NCBI GenBank assembly: GCA_022701365.1
Contig: JAKUHH010000130.1
Coordinates: 101,571-165,570 of the forward strand
Direction: 5' to 3'
DNA from: Mycocentrospora acerina
Taxonomy: Eukaryota; Ascomycota; Dothideomycetes; Pleosporales
Length of the DNA stretch: 64,000 bases
This document shows, piece by piece, positions 1 through 13,102 of this stretch. The notes beneath the pieces were generated by a model. That model was given only the letters and a program-made list of their open reading frames with translations. It was not told where the DNA came from and did no database searches. Position 1 is the stretch's first letter. Each line of letters starts with the position of its first letter. The translations under genes were made by a program, and so were the position numbers.

Positions 1-1570
1 AATAACATGTCAGAAACCACCCACAAGTACTGATTTGCAAATCACTCACATCTACGACCCGCCACAATAGCGCGCCAGGAAGATGCGCACTCCATATACC
101 TGCACAATATATCCCTTGGCCCGTGTGTTGTCTCGCCACACCTGACAGTGCAGGCAATTTGTCGGTGGAGAATGTGAGCGTTCGAAGAGAATAGTCTTCC
201 ACTAGCTGGTACCAGCGTTCTTTATCTGTCACAGGCATCTTTTATGATGTCGGATACCATGATGCTAAAGTCGAGGTGTGTTCGGGTTTCTTTTCCATCC
301 AGGGCAGTTGTGCAGTTGCTTTGAGTTGTCTACACTGCCATAGCAGCTGGTTCTTTGCAAAATATATTGTGCGTTGTGATAGTTCGCTCTCCTGAAGTGT
401 CCAAGCTCGAAATCTCAAAGGACTCTTTTCTCTAGATTCTTGATCTGGGATTTCGCCGTATTCAGTCGCCCAGTGCGTTGGTTCGTCTCGGAAAATACGA
501 AGCCTAGGGGAGAGGTCGGATTTGATGTCGAGATCGAGGAAGGGGCTATTTGATGTTTCTTGTATGTTAGATATGAGATTGCATCCCTGAGTACCGTCTG
601 TAGAGCTTAGTGCGGCGAGTGTGCATGTAGCATTGCCGTATACATCGGCCATGAGTGCTGCTTCCCGAGCCCAATCCTCTATGTCGTCTTGGATGATACA
701 GATGGAGTCTATCCACAAATAGCGGTATTCAAGCTCACGCGTAATCTTTACAGCATCTTTAAAAGTATTGGACAAATCGTGTAGCGAGATTCGAGTCATT
801 CTGTCTTCAAAATTATGTTTCTCAGTTTTAACAGAGTGCTTGCTTGGTGGGCCCCAACAGTGACTAAGTGTCAGGTAGTCCACATGATTATGGTTCTCTA
901 TGTCCCGGGAACAAATAAGTCGTAAGTCTTTTCCGACTTCAGAAGCTTGCACATCGAGGAGTCGGGTGGGCAGAAAGTGTGTTTGTTGACTCGAACATTT
1001 CGAATGCTTGTAACGACATTCGTTCAGCCACGTTTTCATCATTCGCATGTTGTTGACATGTCCGTACAACCTTACGGGAGAGTTTATTTCAAGTGGTGTG
1101 TGCTTTTGGTTCCCGAGAGAAGCAGATAGATCTAGAATAAGTCAGAATTCAGTATCTACGTTTAAAGCATGTCCTTGAGAGTATAACACCGTCTTCGTGC
1201 CTTGGTGAAGAAGCAAAGCACGATAAGAAACAAAGGAGAATACGGCTTTCAACTTACTGCACCACCAGAGTGGGCTTCGATAGAAGAATGCGTGAGATAT
1301 AGGAAATCCATCCTCCCCGATACTGATAGTAAAAACACAATGAGGAGCGGCGAATGATCGTCTCAGGTAGAGACAACTTTCCTGATCGTCCTCGGCGCCT
1401 GCTATATCGAAGAGGAGCATACAAAGTTGGCACCCTTTTGCTGCGGCTACTTGCATACATCTCAGCGACTGTAATGCGATATGTGTCCTCTGACATACTT
1501 CCACTAGGTCATAACCCTTAGACCAGAAATCACCTGTTATGGAGGAGCAAGTGGAACAAAGAAGAGTCAT
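1..1570 (-). pseudogene. HET-domain (heterokaryon incompatibility) gene, broken and cut off by the window edge
   Basis: The reading frame starts at an ATG at 1570 and runs leftwards out of the window. It encodes a Cys-rich N-terminus, then the HET domain: the LPTRLLDV strand, the LTLSHCWG core, the YLWIDSICIIQDD segment and the EAALMADVYGNATCTLAA segment, then the downstream WYQLVEDYS and DKLPALSGVA motifs. HET proteins trigger cell death or incompatibility after fusion of unlike hyphae. The frame is the same throughout but is broken by TGA at 1142-1144 and TAA at 242-244. Candidate introns (57 or 87 bp, weak donors) could remove the first stop. The only GT-AG pairs I saw around the second are 19 and 38 bp, too short for an intron. 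Both stops could come from C-to-T transitions (CGA to TGA, CAA to TAA), as expected of RIP or decay. The family call is secure; pseudogene status is likely. Confidence 0.8.
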
Positions 1571-2263
1571 CGTGTCAATGGAATTTAGTGTACTATGGAT
1601 TAGGGGCACTCATTTGGATCAGAATTTTGTAAATATGGTTGAAGTAGCTGACGCATCCCAAGAAAGTGCGATTGAACAGGGGTACAAAATCAGAAGCCTC
1701 AACGCGGAGGGTTTCTCAACTATGTCGTCGCAGCCTAGCTCTTTACTCAAGAAGCGAACTATTATTGTCGTCGCAACTGGTGATACGCATGCACTGCGCC
1801 ACATTGACTTTCAAGCATATACTTCGGCTTGCTGATATATGTGGAGACTAGCCGCCAATTACTCTCGTGCTAAGATCATGTGGGACTCGTCCATGCGATG
1901 ATGTTTCGCTTACCGCCCAGCTTGCCATGTACACGATCCACCAACTTGTAACTTACCACAGAACAGAAGTAGTGGTCTCGTACTTTTTACGTATTGCGCT
2001 TCCTCCACCCCCATATATCATTCCTCCCATCACTCCGCCTTTGGCATTTTACTTCGGGTTTTATATGACCACACCATAATCTAAGTGCAAGTGTTTTACC
2101 TATATGAGAGCATAGTGTAGAGAGCGTACTAGATGAAGTACGCTCCCACTAGCTACCTCAAACATCTGGTTTCCATAACACTAGTCCATAGTGTTACTCC
2201 AACCTCAATTCCACCCCCAAAAATAATATCTCTTGATCTAAGAGACACAGCGAGTAGCAGATA
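1571..2263. other. intergenic
   Basis: Contains only short open frames in several phases, with no recognisable protein. It lies between the 5' end of the HET relic and the 3' end of the EST1-like gene. Confidence 0.5.
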
Positions 2264-4736
2264 TCAGGAAACTGGTTGGTTGACGGCAGAGAACATATGA
2301 GTCGCCGTATCATAGGAGATGTAACGATTGTACTTAATTGTATCGTCAGAAATCTTGTGGCTCTCAGTGCCCAAGTCAGTTTGGCATACCGTTGAAAGCC
2401 GATATCCCAGTCTTAGCACTCTGTCTATGCGACCCTTCACAGTGCTCGGTAATTCAAGATATCTTTCTTCCTCATCATGCTCTCTATCAAACCAGTTTGC
2501 TGGCAGGTATTCTTGCGTCCAAACCAAGCCACGCATCAGATAATCCTCAGGTAGCGGTAGCTCATCTCTCTCTTTCTTATCCCCCTCAAGTGAGAATATC
2601 GGGCTGGTTAGCAATGAGTCAATATCTTGTTTCGGGTTCTGTTGGGTTTCGGATTTTATCAATGCATTTAGAAAAGAAACAAGGTCAGCCCATGGGGCTT
2701 GATCGATAAAGTGAGCAACGTATTGAATAGAAGCGAGTGCGGTAAGAAAAGAAAGCAAAACATGAACGTGTGGAAGAACGTTTTTGTCGCCAATGCGGCG
2801 GAGCACCAAAGAAAACGTATTCAGTGTCAAGTCGCATGCACGAGAAAAGTTGAAATCAGAACGGAGTTCTATAAGTTCAGCTGGAATCTCGCCCTCGGTT
2901 ATCGTTGGGGCCTCAAGCTCGTGTCCATCAGCCGGCAGAGGGGTGGAGAGTGATCCTTTTGTGGTGGATTTCTGAGAATTTCTTGACTGTTGTTGGGCAA
3001 CAAATAAGAAGAGTTGGCGGAGGATGTTGTGCTTGATACCGTAATCGAACCATCCAGTGATATTTGTAACAGCAATGTACACGCCCTGCTCTTTCCATTT
3101 CGCTGTTACACGACCAACATGATTGTCGAGCTGACCAAGAAACTCTTTCAACGCCATGTCAAAATCGGCCTTCGGATTCTTCTCGAAAATATGCGTATGA
3201 GCTATGATAAAGTTGTTGTCGATTGGTAACGTATGAGAGAAAGATGTAGGTGCCCGACCAAGAATAGGATTTAATAACGTCATGATCGACTCACGGGCGC
3301 TGGGAAACGGTTCGATGGAATTGAGTGACCTGGAGTAGTAGTACATCTGTTGAAGAGCGTTTGGACGAGCTAGAATTGCCAGATGATGATACAGTCGACC
3401 AATTGCTGGGTTCTTGTCGGCAGCCTTGGAATACCACGATCTTGCCACACCAGCCCAAATTTCTCGGTCTCGGACATCCTCGTCTTCAATTGCCATACGG
3501 TAGCGCCCCAGGTCACCTAAACACTCAATCCAGGTGTTCTCAAAAGCAGGTACAGTCTCATATAATAACGCCATCATCTGGTAAGCCAGATAGATGAACG
3601 CGAGCATATAGTCGATGCTGTCAGGAAGTCGGCGGCGTAGGATTTCGAGGAAAGAGTGGATTCCATGCTTCCACATTCGAGCAGGCATGGAGTACTTGGC
3701 TGCCAGTCGCCGCAGGGCTGGTGAGGCAGACGGATGTTGAGAAGCTAGAAAAAAGTCATGATGTTCGTGTAGGAGGGTCCTGTGCAGTGCAATTAGAGCT
3801 TGCCAATGATCAGAGGCCAGTTTCTGGTTGGAGTTGGGGTCTTCTTTTGCTGCCGCCGCCGCCTGAGCTCGATCAACATGGATACACTTGGTCTCTACCA
3901 TAGTCAGACCCGCATATATTGTTTTCACTTCAGACGCGAGCTGCTCTTGCGAAATGGGACGGCTGTCTGGTTGGAGCAAAAGTCCTGGATACCGACTATC
4001 AAACTTTTGAAGCTCGATGAGTCCTGGCTGATGCACCTGGCCTTGGGCAAGTAAAACTTTGTTAGTCGAACCGCGCGATTGTACTTGATGGTCTGGCGAT
4101 CCAACTGAGTGGTCACTAGAAAGCTCAGGTGTAGACCGATAAGGAGATGTAATACCCTTGGCACTTTGCTTGGGATCAAACAGGCGCCCATCTTGTAGCT
4201 TTGGCTGAGTTCGGCTAGGCGCGACAGTATGAGGAATATCTCTAGAATAATCAGGATCAAAAATTCCAACTTGAGCAGGACCCTTTTCCCGGTGCTCCTT
4301 AAAGTCCGTTTCAGCAGGTCGCTTCTTGCCATAAAAAGGAGGTGATTGTCGTCGTTTGTTTTGCTCTAACGATAAACCAGTAATATCGAGCGTAGACCCC
4401 CCACCTGCAGTGGCATCTGAAGATTTATCTGCATTTCTAGAAATGCGGGTCAGAACATGTTGGATAGGAATTTGGGCAGTGGAGAGTCTAATCTCACTTC
4501 AAGCTGAGAGCCGCGTCCCTTAAATAGATCCGGGCTTGGCCTGGCTCTAAATCTTTTATTTCAGAAGCATGGTCGGCTCTTACGTGACTATATAATTGCT
4601 CGACGCTCTGAAAAATTCGCCCGTGATGTCCGACGTATGGGCATGGAAGAGCACCTAAAGGCGGGTTCTCTGACTTTGCTTGCGTTCGCAAGGCATTCAC
4701 GAACCGCGACTGGATATCAATGTTGTTACGTGACAT
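2264..4736 (-). CDS. EST1/SMG7-like protein with N-terminal zinc-finger-like segment
   Basis: Two exons, 4736-4498 and 4436-2264, give 803 residues. The 61-bp intron (4497-4437) has a GTGAGA donor and a CTGAC branch 10 nt before TAG, and splicing restores one frame. The family binds nucleic acid or phosphoproteins in telomere maintenance and nonsense-mediated decay. The N-terminus has a degenerate finger: Cys32, His37/38, then His51 and His56, so the usual second Cys is replaced by His. A low-complexity linker follows, then the EST1 helical region (IYAGLTMVETKC) and the Est1 DNA/RNA-binding core around AIGRLYHHLAILARPNALQQ. No C-terminal PIN nuclease is visible, which argues against an SMG6-type role. 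Filamentous fungi carry several such paralogues, so the exact role is open. The start is set by the first ATG of exon 1, just after an A-rich leader. Confidence 0.82.
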
Positions 4737-7700
4737 TTTAAATTTTCTTGAAATTCAGGTATCGAATTTTCGTTCAAAATGGGGGCGTGATAACCAGCGA
4801 GTAAAGAGCAATATTGGACGGCTAGTTGGAATCGAGTGCCAAACCACCATTGACTGAGATGTGTTCTTACAACGTTTGAAGAAGTAGGGCGAAATGCCAC
4901 GCTGATGCCAGCAATGTCTGACGTGTTTGAATAATATATATCGCAGCCGTTACAGTCCCATAAAATTGACTTCTGAAATGGAATCGAAAGAGAAAGACAA
5001 GTTATGAGGCGGATGTGTAGGTGCTTTTGCTCAGCAAGTTTCAACAGAGGCTGCAGCCAAACTCAAGAGGTAAGAATGACAATAAATTGAAAACTTGTCG
5101 CAAACGATGATATTTATAATATCTAAATTTACACCACAATTATTTCAATCTTTGCTAGTCCTTCACAAGCTAATCGAAGGAAATGCGGCTCTGTGGGTTG
5201 CATCAAGGCAAAGGGCAAAAGAAGGCAACTTTTTAGACTAAGCCTAATGCATGGCTCATCCGCCGCGTCACCTAGCGAAAAGCCACAAGCGCTAGAAATA
5301 GGCGAGACCCAGTGAGACTTACATCCCATGCCTAAGCAGGCAGCTGGTGGGCGTACCATCTGTGATACATCCTTCATTTCCGATGCAGTTTTTGACTCTG
5401 CAGTGTCCAACCCGTTTACCTTAGAATATCGTGTGTCGTCTCAAAGATGCATTCTGGTTACCACGCTTAGCAGTGGTGGGGAAAGCGCGATCAATGCAGC
5501 AAACAGCGACTACCTAACTCGCTCTAGATGTGAAGTAACTATAGCTGTCTCGTCTTGAAGAATTGGAGTATAATTCCTGGAGCGGTGTACTGACTCTTCC
5601 AGGTGCCTATTTCTTAGGGACTTGACTCAGCTGCCATTGTTATCAAAGAGAGTATGTGGACTGTCCGACAAACATATGTCGATCAACTCCAGAGACAAAC
5701 AATTCTCTCTCATGGCCGTTTCTGATTCAAAATTATTTATTAATCGCAAATTTTGAAGGCTTCATTCGACGGCTATTTGCAGAATACAGTAGATACACAG
5801 CTGTCATACGTCGTTCGCAAGCAGATGCCAGCACCAGAGGACAAAGGCATGTTTTCAACGTGTAACATGTCGAATGGTTTGTAGTAGGAGCACAAAGTTG
5901 TAATTTGGCTCTACAAACAGTGAATCGCTGGATATTTCAGCCCGCGTTACTCCAAAACACGGCCGACACGCCAAATGGCTTGTCAAGCGAAGACGGAGGA
6001 GGATAGAACACGTATGTGAATAGTTCATGTGTTTCGAGTCTGTCGTGGAGCATTCCCTAGTACGACAGGATCAAGGCCAATAACTCCAACCACTGTGAGG
6101 TTTGAAACGAACATCTCGCTCAAGACAAAGGGATGATTCCTAAGTAGGGAAGTGCTGAGATTGAAAGAGATCTTCCGCAGGATTATCTGAACTTGGTGAC
6201 TAAAAATTTGAGCACGTTTACTCCAATCATTTATGCATGCTTTTTAGGTCAATTGGTTGCCACAAAAAGGCGATATGCGGCGGTCCTAATTGGATTTATC
6301 TCTCAAAATCGCCCTTTCGGTTATCTCAGACGACGTCAAGACGCAAAGATAGAGGTAAATACCCAATTAGAACTCAAAATGTTCGTGTAGTGGCACGAGA
6401 ATGCTGCTGTCTTACGTCAGTAGTGTAACCAAGTAAGACTCAGCTGAAGAGAAAGAGCAGATAAGGTTAAATGTCTCTTAATGATCAGGTGTCAAGCAAA
6501 TCCTACTTTACGTGTCATCTGTGTGGCTTTCATGGAGTTTATAGCTGTTTTTGTGTCTTTCTTCTACTTTTGAAGCAGATAATTCAATTGGTAGATTTAT
6601 AATTGAGGCATTCTCTAGATATGTGAGCAGTATCATGTTTGAAGACATATACCATACAATCATAAGACTGCTGCTTGATGAAAAATAGAAACTTCCTCGC
6701 AATTCTATAAAACAGGGTGGGAAACAACTCCCACAGTAGAAGTCAATGTGTACAAATGCATACCCTAAGGCATTGTTGCAGTAGTACTGATTTACTGGCT
6801 AGATCCTAATGTATTTTTAACAATAATTTCTTTTAACAAATTCTCTTCTGATTTTTCCAACTCAGTGCAAGTGGGTGCCTGACTAACCATTTGCCTCGAA
6901 ATTTCAAAAAAATGAAATATCAACCAATGATGCAGCTCAGGTGACAACGCCATTTTATAAAGTAGGTCAGTCTTCAATACCAGCGGCTGCCTATAATGCA
7001 AGGCTAGTAAATAAGCAACGATCATGGAAGTGAGTACCGCTATTAGGTTGGTTGACTCCCATCACCCTGTGTAGGATAATCTCGTATTTGAGTCAGGGCC
7101 ACTTTCGTCAGGCTTCAATAAACTTTGGAATCCTTTTAACAAGGTTTGGGAAGTCTGAAGGCTGATGCACATGTCGAAATTTGTCAAGTAGATCTCGTTT
7201 CACAACGAGATATGGGGAGCCAATATTTTCAAATGATCAAGAACAACAAAGAAGGACCAAATTTCATCTGTCCCAAGGTCCTGAGGCTTGTGCCAAGTCT
7301 TGAAAAGCAAGAACATTCATGCTGCTCAGGTCACTGCCAGACTTCTCTAAGAATCAAAAAAGTCTCACCCCATTTAGTCAATTCATGTAACACGTCAATC
7401 ATACGACCCTCATTCAATCGAAAGTGAAATTGGCACAATCAGCCTGAGCTTTTTCGCAACTTTGACATAACCACAACTGCCAAGTCTAACGCAATCAGAG
7501 GGATCGTATTTCCCGTCCGTGTAGGCAAATTAATCTTTGGAAACATCAAATCAAGTTCTTCAGTGGATATCCATGCGCTGAAATGCAATCTTCCAGCCTG
7601 AGCTGAACGCAGTATGCTGGTCCTCCAATGCCGGGAATAGTGTTCGGGAACAAGTACAACTAGATTTATGTGGATACGTTGCTCTTCATCACAGTCTGTT

Positions 7701-10700
7701 GAATTTCACATAAAATACAATTGCTACACAAAGCATACTATTCGCTATCGGGTGGAGGCATGAAGAGAATTTCATGCAAGTTGCCTAGAGTGGCGAGGAA
7801 GGTACGAAGTCATGATTGGGTACGGTTCAGACTAGGCTACGAGCAGATTATCATGTTACCAAAGAGAAAAATAGAAACATGTTTCATTTCTGTGTTCATA
7901 TCCATTCTGCTGATCTAAGGATCTCATGCTAGTTTACGCATGTGTACTAAGCACGCTATGCATTAGTGAGATTTCACTCCACAATGATCTATGTCATGAC
8001 TCCGTCATCTAATATTGAATGGTTCACCTGTTAGCTATCGATCGTTTGAAACATGTGTTACGAGACTATGGGCGAGATTGAATGTTACTAGCAGCCTAAC
8101 GACGTTGGCCCTGCGGGTCCTTTATCCAAAGTCCCCCGCCCCAACAACCTTAATAGATAGCTGTAAGATGCGGGGAATTGAATTATTTGAGCCAATTTTG
8201 CCGGAAATAGACACCTATTCTATTGATGGCGTTTGGAAAAAGATACCCATGCAGTTAAGACTGGTCAGAAGTCGTCTCAATGCATTATCAAGAAATTAAT
8301 CATGCTTCAAGAATCCTATGAAAATGATGATGGGGGCCGAAAGTTACATAAGGCTGAGTAGAAGGTGAATGGTGGAATGACCAAGAATTGATCCATGTTC
8401 GTCTCAGGGGTTGTGTAGGGCTGAGATGACATTGTTGATAAGAATTACAGGTTATTTTAAATAAGGCTGAGTTGCCTCACATCCGGTTCAATTTCCCGAG
8501 CGAATGTGGTATTCTCATATTTTCTTCTGTTCATTCTTTCTTTGATGTCACGCTGGTTTTTTTTCCTGCACATTTTTTCTTCAGGCTGAACTTCGGACTC
8601 AAGGTGCCTGATCTTCAAGACCTTATTCGTTTATTGTTAAACTGAGTGTCAGACATACCCCCGCCTTGTGGAACTAGAATACGGCAACACTTGAAACCCC
8701 TCATCATTTGACCCTTTCAAGCTCACACAAGTGTAAACTGTGGCTTTCAAGAAGTAATCACCCGTATCAGCTGCGACATTGTGTTAAGTACCAGCCTTAG
8801 AATATACTATTTTAAGCATAGCTGTTGCCTGAATGTCCATCACCATCATCAAAGGAGCACTAAAAGTAAAGCTGATAGTAAACCCTGAATAAGGCGAATG
8901 TGGTGGGCATGCATACATGATACTTTGATGTCCACCTCACCGTTTACGAAAAGGGTAAACTTTAGACACACAATAGTGAGAGTTAGTAAATTGTCTGAGA
9001 ACCAAATTTCAGGTGCGCGATTTGTCAACTTTAGGCGGCTAAATTGACAGTATGATCCTGAATATTTTGTCCGCCTGGAGATACATGGTCAGTCATGCAC
9101 TTCTCGTAGGAGGACACCCAGGTGTTAGTGAAGTGGAAACTTGTCTGAGCCCACTCTTTTTTGCACACGTTCATGGCGAAAACTCCATTGTGTTAGAAGT
9201 TGTTCAAATCGATAATTGCGAAACCAATACCAGTCAAAAACCTCGACAGGTAGCGTGACGGCGTCCTCTAAAACCTGTGCTAACAACAGCGAGTTCATAG
9301 ATTTATTTGGATTTTTTAGTTGATAGACTCTTCAGCCTGAACAGCTAGACTACATCTTAGAATTGGCTAGATCTAAGCGTAGCACGGAAGCATGCGGACA
9401 ACGACAACCTAGCCAACTTAATATAGGTAGAGGTTCTGATGTTGACCGGAGGCAAAAGCTAACCAGATTGATAGAATAATATGCTACTTCATGCGTATTG
9501 TCGTGGTTCATCTCGTAGCCTTCCAAAGAATTTATCTCAAGGGATTTCGGAGATGCTGCCGGAGGGACTTGATCGTCGCATTCTGATGACGAAGACCGTG
9601 GCTCATCGGCATCTTCACGGCAATATATACCGAACCAGATAGGATGCTGGCATGGCAACTGATCAGTTATTAGCTTATCGTCAAGGTTGTACTAGAAACC
9701 CTATTTTCCAAGTCTATTTTCAGCTTCTCAATGGTAGTACCAATCTATCGAGCATCGATACGTAGCCCGTTCCAGGACCCCAACATCAAGGATGGCTAGG
9801 TTAGAAATCTACGAGTCTGTACCAAAAATTTACGTATGCCGGAAAGACACTTAACATAGGTTCCCCGGCGCTGTACTCTGCATTCTTGTTCTCCTGATCG
9901 ACTGTTTCCCTCTCAATCAGCTTTTTAGTGACCGAATAAACATGCTTTTATCGCCAGGTAAACCTCGGAAGAGAGCAAAGCATTCCTGAGTGGGCTTTTT
10001 ACTCCTTCTACCGTCTCCTGTAAGCACGCATAATATGCATCCTCCTTCGGCCGAGCCTCTCGTTGTATCGTTTACAAACGGCACTTGCCGTGGGGATCCG
10101 AGTGCTTTGGGAGATTGCGAAGTCGTCAACGCGTCTGTCAGAAACAACATTGAAATCGAGCGGTGTGTCGTAGAGACTATGATGATGTTGTAGGTAATTT
10201 TACGACAGATTGCGCAGTATATATAGACAGAAGGCTGAGCGTGGAGACCATTTTGGATCTGCATCCTCAGCCTTGAATCCGCTGGCTAGCACAACGTTCG
10301 ACGTGTCATGCAAGATCTGCCGCACTTGGTAACGTCATGACACGCCTAGGTACTCCACGCGACGCTATCAAGAAACCGTTTGTCAGCCAGTTGGAGAAGC
10401 GCCGCGAACTAGGTGTTGCGGACAGAGACTTGAACGTCTCTCATCTCTTTCTTCATATTGTTACTATTCTAGTACTACGACTGCAGCTGGTGTAAGACAT
10501 CTGACGATATCGGTAAGCTGAATATTAGCCCCTGGTGATGCGATGCATGTCAAGAAATGACGACAATGCGCGAACCGCCTCAACTGGTGGTGTCACATTG
10601 CGCTATTCTTTTAAACTGGGTCTTCTATCTGAAGCTGTTCTTACGATCACATAGTGAAAGATACGCCTAGCAATGCGCTCGTAATCAAAGCCGATAACAC

Positions 10701-10768
10701 TTCTCGGCCCGGGTACTTGTTGTTGATACACACCAGCTTAACCGCGACAGCACCGCACCTCCAGCAGT
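4737..10768. other. 6-kb gene-poor stretch
   Basis: Scattered open frames of 60-115 codons occur on both strands, but none carries a recognisable domain, consistent splice signals or a credible chain of exons. Base composition looks more A+T-rich than in the flanking genes. I see no terminal repeats, poly-A tail, reverse transcriptase or transposase motifs, tRNA or 5S rRNA. A TATATATA stretch near 10217 could be a promoter element for either strand, but no gene follows it directly. Confidence 0.5.
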
Positions 10769-12678
10769 ATGGCCTCCAACGCAGATGCACCGATTGTGGA
10801 GGACGATTACATAGACCAAAGCCTGCGCTCGCGTTTCGAGAATCGAAAATCAAACTCCAATACACCTATCCGCACTTACGGGCAACCAAACACGTCCGAC
10901 GCGATTTCGCCGGGCCTCAATAACAACCAGGAAAACGCCCCGCTTCTGGGTCACACGGCAGGCGATAGTAGCAGTACAGATGGGGACGATGCTGGAAATG
11001 GCGAAGCAGAGTGGGCTTTTGATGAGGAGTTCCGAGGACTTCCTTGGTGGAAGAGACCTTCAGTAGGTGCCCGATAACGGAATATGAAGTCTTGAGACTA
11101 CTTGATCTGACAAGTCCAGGTCTATTGGCTTTTGCCGCCATTCCTTCTCTTCACTGTCGCCTTTGGTGGTGTGGTAATACCCAAGATCAACCTTATCATG
11201 GACCTAGTCTGCCAGGAGTACTATGCTTCAGACGGGCCTGATCCAATTTCAGGGCCTGTGGATCCAGGGCAACAGCCTGATCGATGTCGTACTGATGCCG
11301 TCTCATCACGCTCGTCCTTGTTCCTTCTCTATGGCAGCTTATGTTCGGGCATATTGGCAGCTGTCACCAGCCCAAAGCTCGGTGCGCTTTCGGATCGTTA
11401 CGGACGGAAAAACTTCATGATCCTCAACACATGCGCTGCACTGTTTGGTGAAGTGCTGACAATACTGGCAGCGAAATATCCCGACGTTGTACATGTTAAT
11501 TGGATTCTTGTAGGCTATGCCATTGAAGGTCTTGGTGGATCGTTCATTGTTAGTATGGCGCTTGCACATTCTTATGCAACTGACTGCGTCTCGCCGCAAA
11601 AACGGAACGTCGCATTCTCATATTTCCACGCCTGTCTATTTGGTGGCATAGCAGTGGGACCTGTTATAGCTGGATATATTATTGAAGCACGTACAAAGGC
11701 TGTCGGAAAGACTGAAGCGCGTTTGCTCGTCTTCTACCTCGCTTTGGCAGCCCACGGCGTCTTCATTTTTTTTCTGGCCTTTTGTATTCCCGAGTCGCTC
11801 TCCAAATCGCGACAGAGAGCCGCAAGAGATAAGCACAATGACGAGATGGAGAGACTGGGCCCCTCATCTGATTGGATAAATCAGCTTCGACACTTTAACC
11901 TCTTCGCTCCCCTCAAGGTCCTTTGGCCCACTGGTCCTGGCTCTTCCTCTGCGGTTCGTTGGAACCTGATCTTGCTTGCCGCCACAGACACAATCATGTT
12001 TGGCGTCGCCATGGGCGCAATGGGCGTCGTACTCGTCTACACACGCCGTCAATTCGGATGGCAAGACGTGGAGACGGGACGCTTCGTCACCATTGTCAAC
12101 AGTTCGCGGGTCATTGCACTCCTCGTTCTCCTTCCTTTGATTACGAGGATTTTCCGTGGCAAGAATCCACCTCGTCAACGCAATTCTGGCTCTGACAACA
12201 TTGATCTCTCTATCGTTCGTGCGGCCATTTTTCTCGACATGTGCGGATACCTTGGTTACACGATTGCGCGCGACGGTAATGTGTTCGCTCTCTCTGGAGC
12301 TTTGGCCGCGGTCGGCGGCATCGGGAACCCAGCATTAAGCGCTGCGTTGACAAAGCATGTTCCTCAAGACAAAGTTGGCCAGCTGCTCGGTGCGACGGGC
12401 CTACTTCATGCACTTGCCAGAGTGGTTGGCCCCACAATTTTCAACGGCATCTACAGCGCGACAGTAGGAGTCTTCCGACAAACAGTATTCGTGAGCTTGG
12501 CGGCGACCTTTGGATTAGCATTTTTGTGCAGTTGGTTTGTTCGACCACATGGTAAGTACTTACAGATATTCGAGTTGGACCTTGAGGTACTAACTACATC
12601 ACAGTGTACATCGGTGATGACGCAAAGGAAGACCAACGTGCTCTAGACAGCGATTCATCGGTGCAACAACAGGCGTAG
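10769..12678 (+). CDS. major facilitator superfamily transporter
   Basis: Three exons, 10769-11062, 11120-12551 and 12605-12678, give 599 residues. Intron 1 (57 bp) has GTAGGT and CTGAC; intron 2 (53 bp) has GTAAGT and a perfect TACTAAC branch. The product is an integral membrane carrier with about 12 helices, a roughly 95-residue acidic cytosolic N-terminus, and a central loop near ESLSKSRQRAARDKH. The motif GALSDRYGRKN after helix 2 is MFS motif A. The WWKRPS-VYWLLPPFLL junction across intron 1 is typical of the fungal branch related to tetracycline-resistance and Hippocampus-abundant-transcript carriers. The substrate cannot be read from sequence. Exon 3 supplies a short polar tail ending in Gln-Gln-Gln-Ala. 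No biosynthetic genes are adjacent. Confidence 0.88.
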
Positions 12679-13021
12679 TCTGTGAATTTGTTCTTCAACT
12701 TTTTACTTGCATTTCATTCTAGTTTTTTGTTCTGCCTACTTGATCTTATTTTCCATCTTCCATCGAGCAGCTTCAATACAGCAATACCTTTTTCTCCATC
12801 TCTTTGAGCGATTTATTTTTTGCAAATATTGGGCAAGGCGGATACATATATACCCATTTTAGAAAGGCAAGTTGCAAATAATTCGATGTCACTGTTCAGG
12901 AGTGTACAGTGAACTAAAAAACATGCCACCATGCTGTCCCCACGTTCATCACAGCACACAGCCACTGCTCGTCATCCTGACCTGAACCAGTCCAGACCGC
13001 CAAAACAACAAAAAGAAATCT
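12679..13021. other. 3' flank of the MFS gene
   Basis: T-rich sequence with no gene recognised. On the minus strand, just past the tRNA 3' end, a T-run (revcomp of 13008-13021) fits an RNA polymerase III terminator. Confidence 0.4.
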
Positions 13022-13102
13022 CGACACCTGAGTGATTCGAACACTCGCTCCCGAAGGAACGGGCTTAGCAGGCCCGCGCGTTAACCACTCCGCCAAAGTG
13101 CC
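13022..13102 (-). tRNA. tRNA-Ser (GCT anticodon)
   Basis: On the minus strand the sequence folds as a class II tRNA of 81 nt. A 7-bp acceptor stem (GGCACTT with AGGTGTC, two G-U wobbles) is followed by a D arm with GGTTAA. The anticodon stem CGGGC/GCCCG carries the loop CTGCTAA (anticodon GCT, reads AGC/AGT). A long variable arm with a TTC loop and a T arm GAGTG-TTCGAAT-CACTC complete it. The discriminator base is G, as for serine tRNAs. There is no intron. T-runs follow the 3' end. Confidence 0.93.

Noticed and set aside
3925..4332. 135-codon minus-strand frame with a hydrophobic segment
   Set aside because: It overlaps the EST1-like second exon in a different frame; the exon frame is continuous with a good splice junction.
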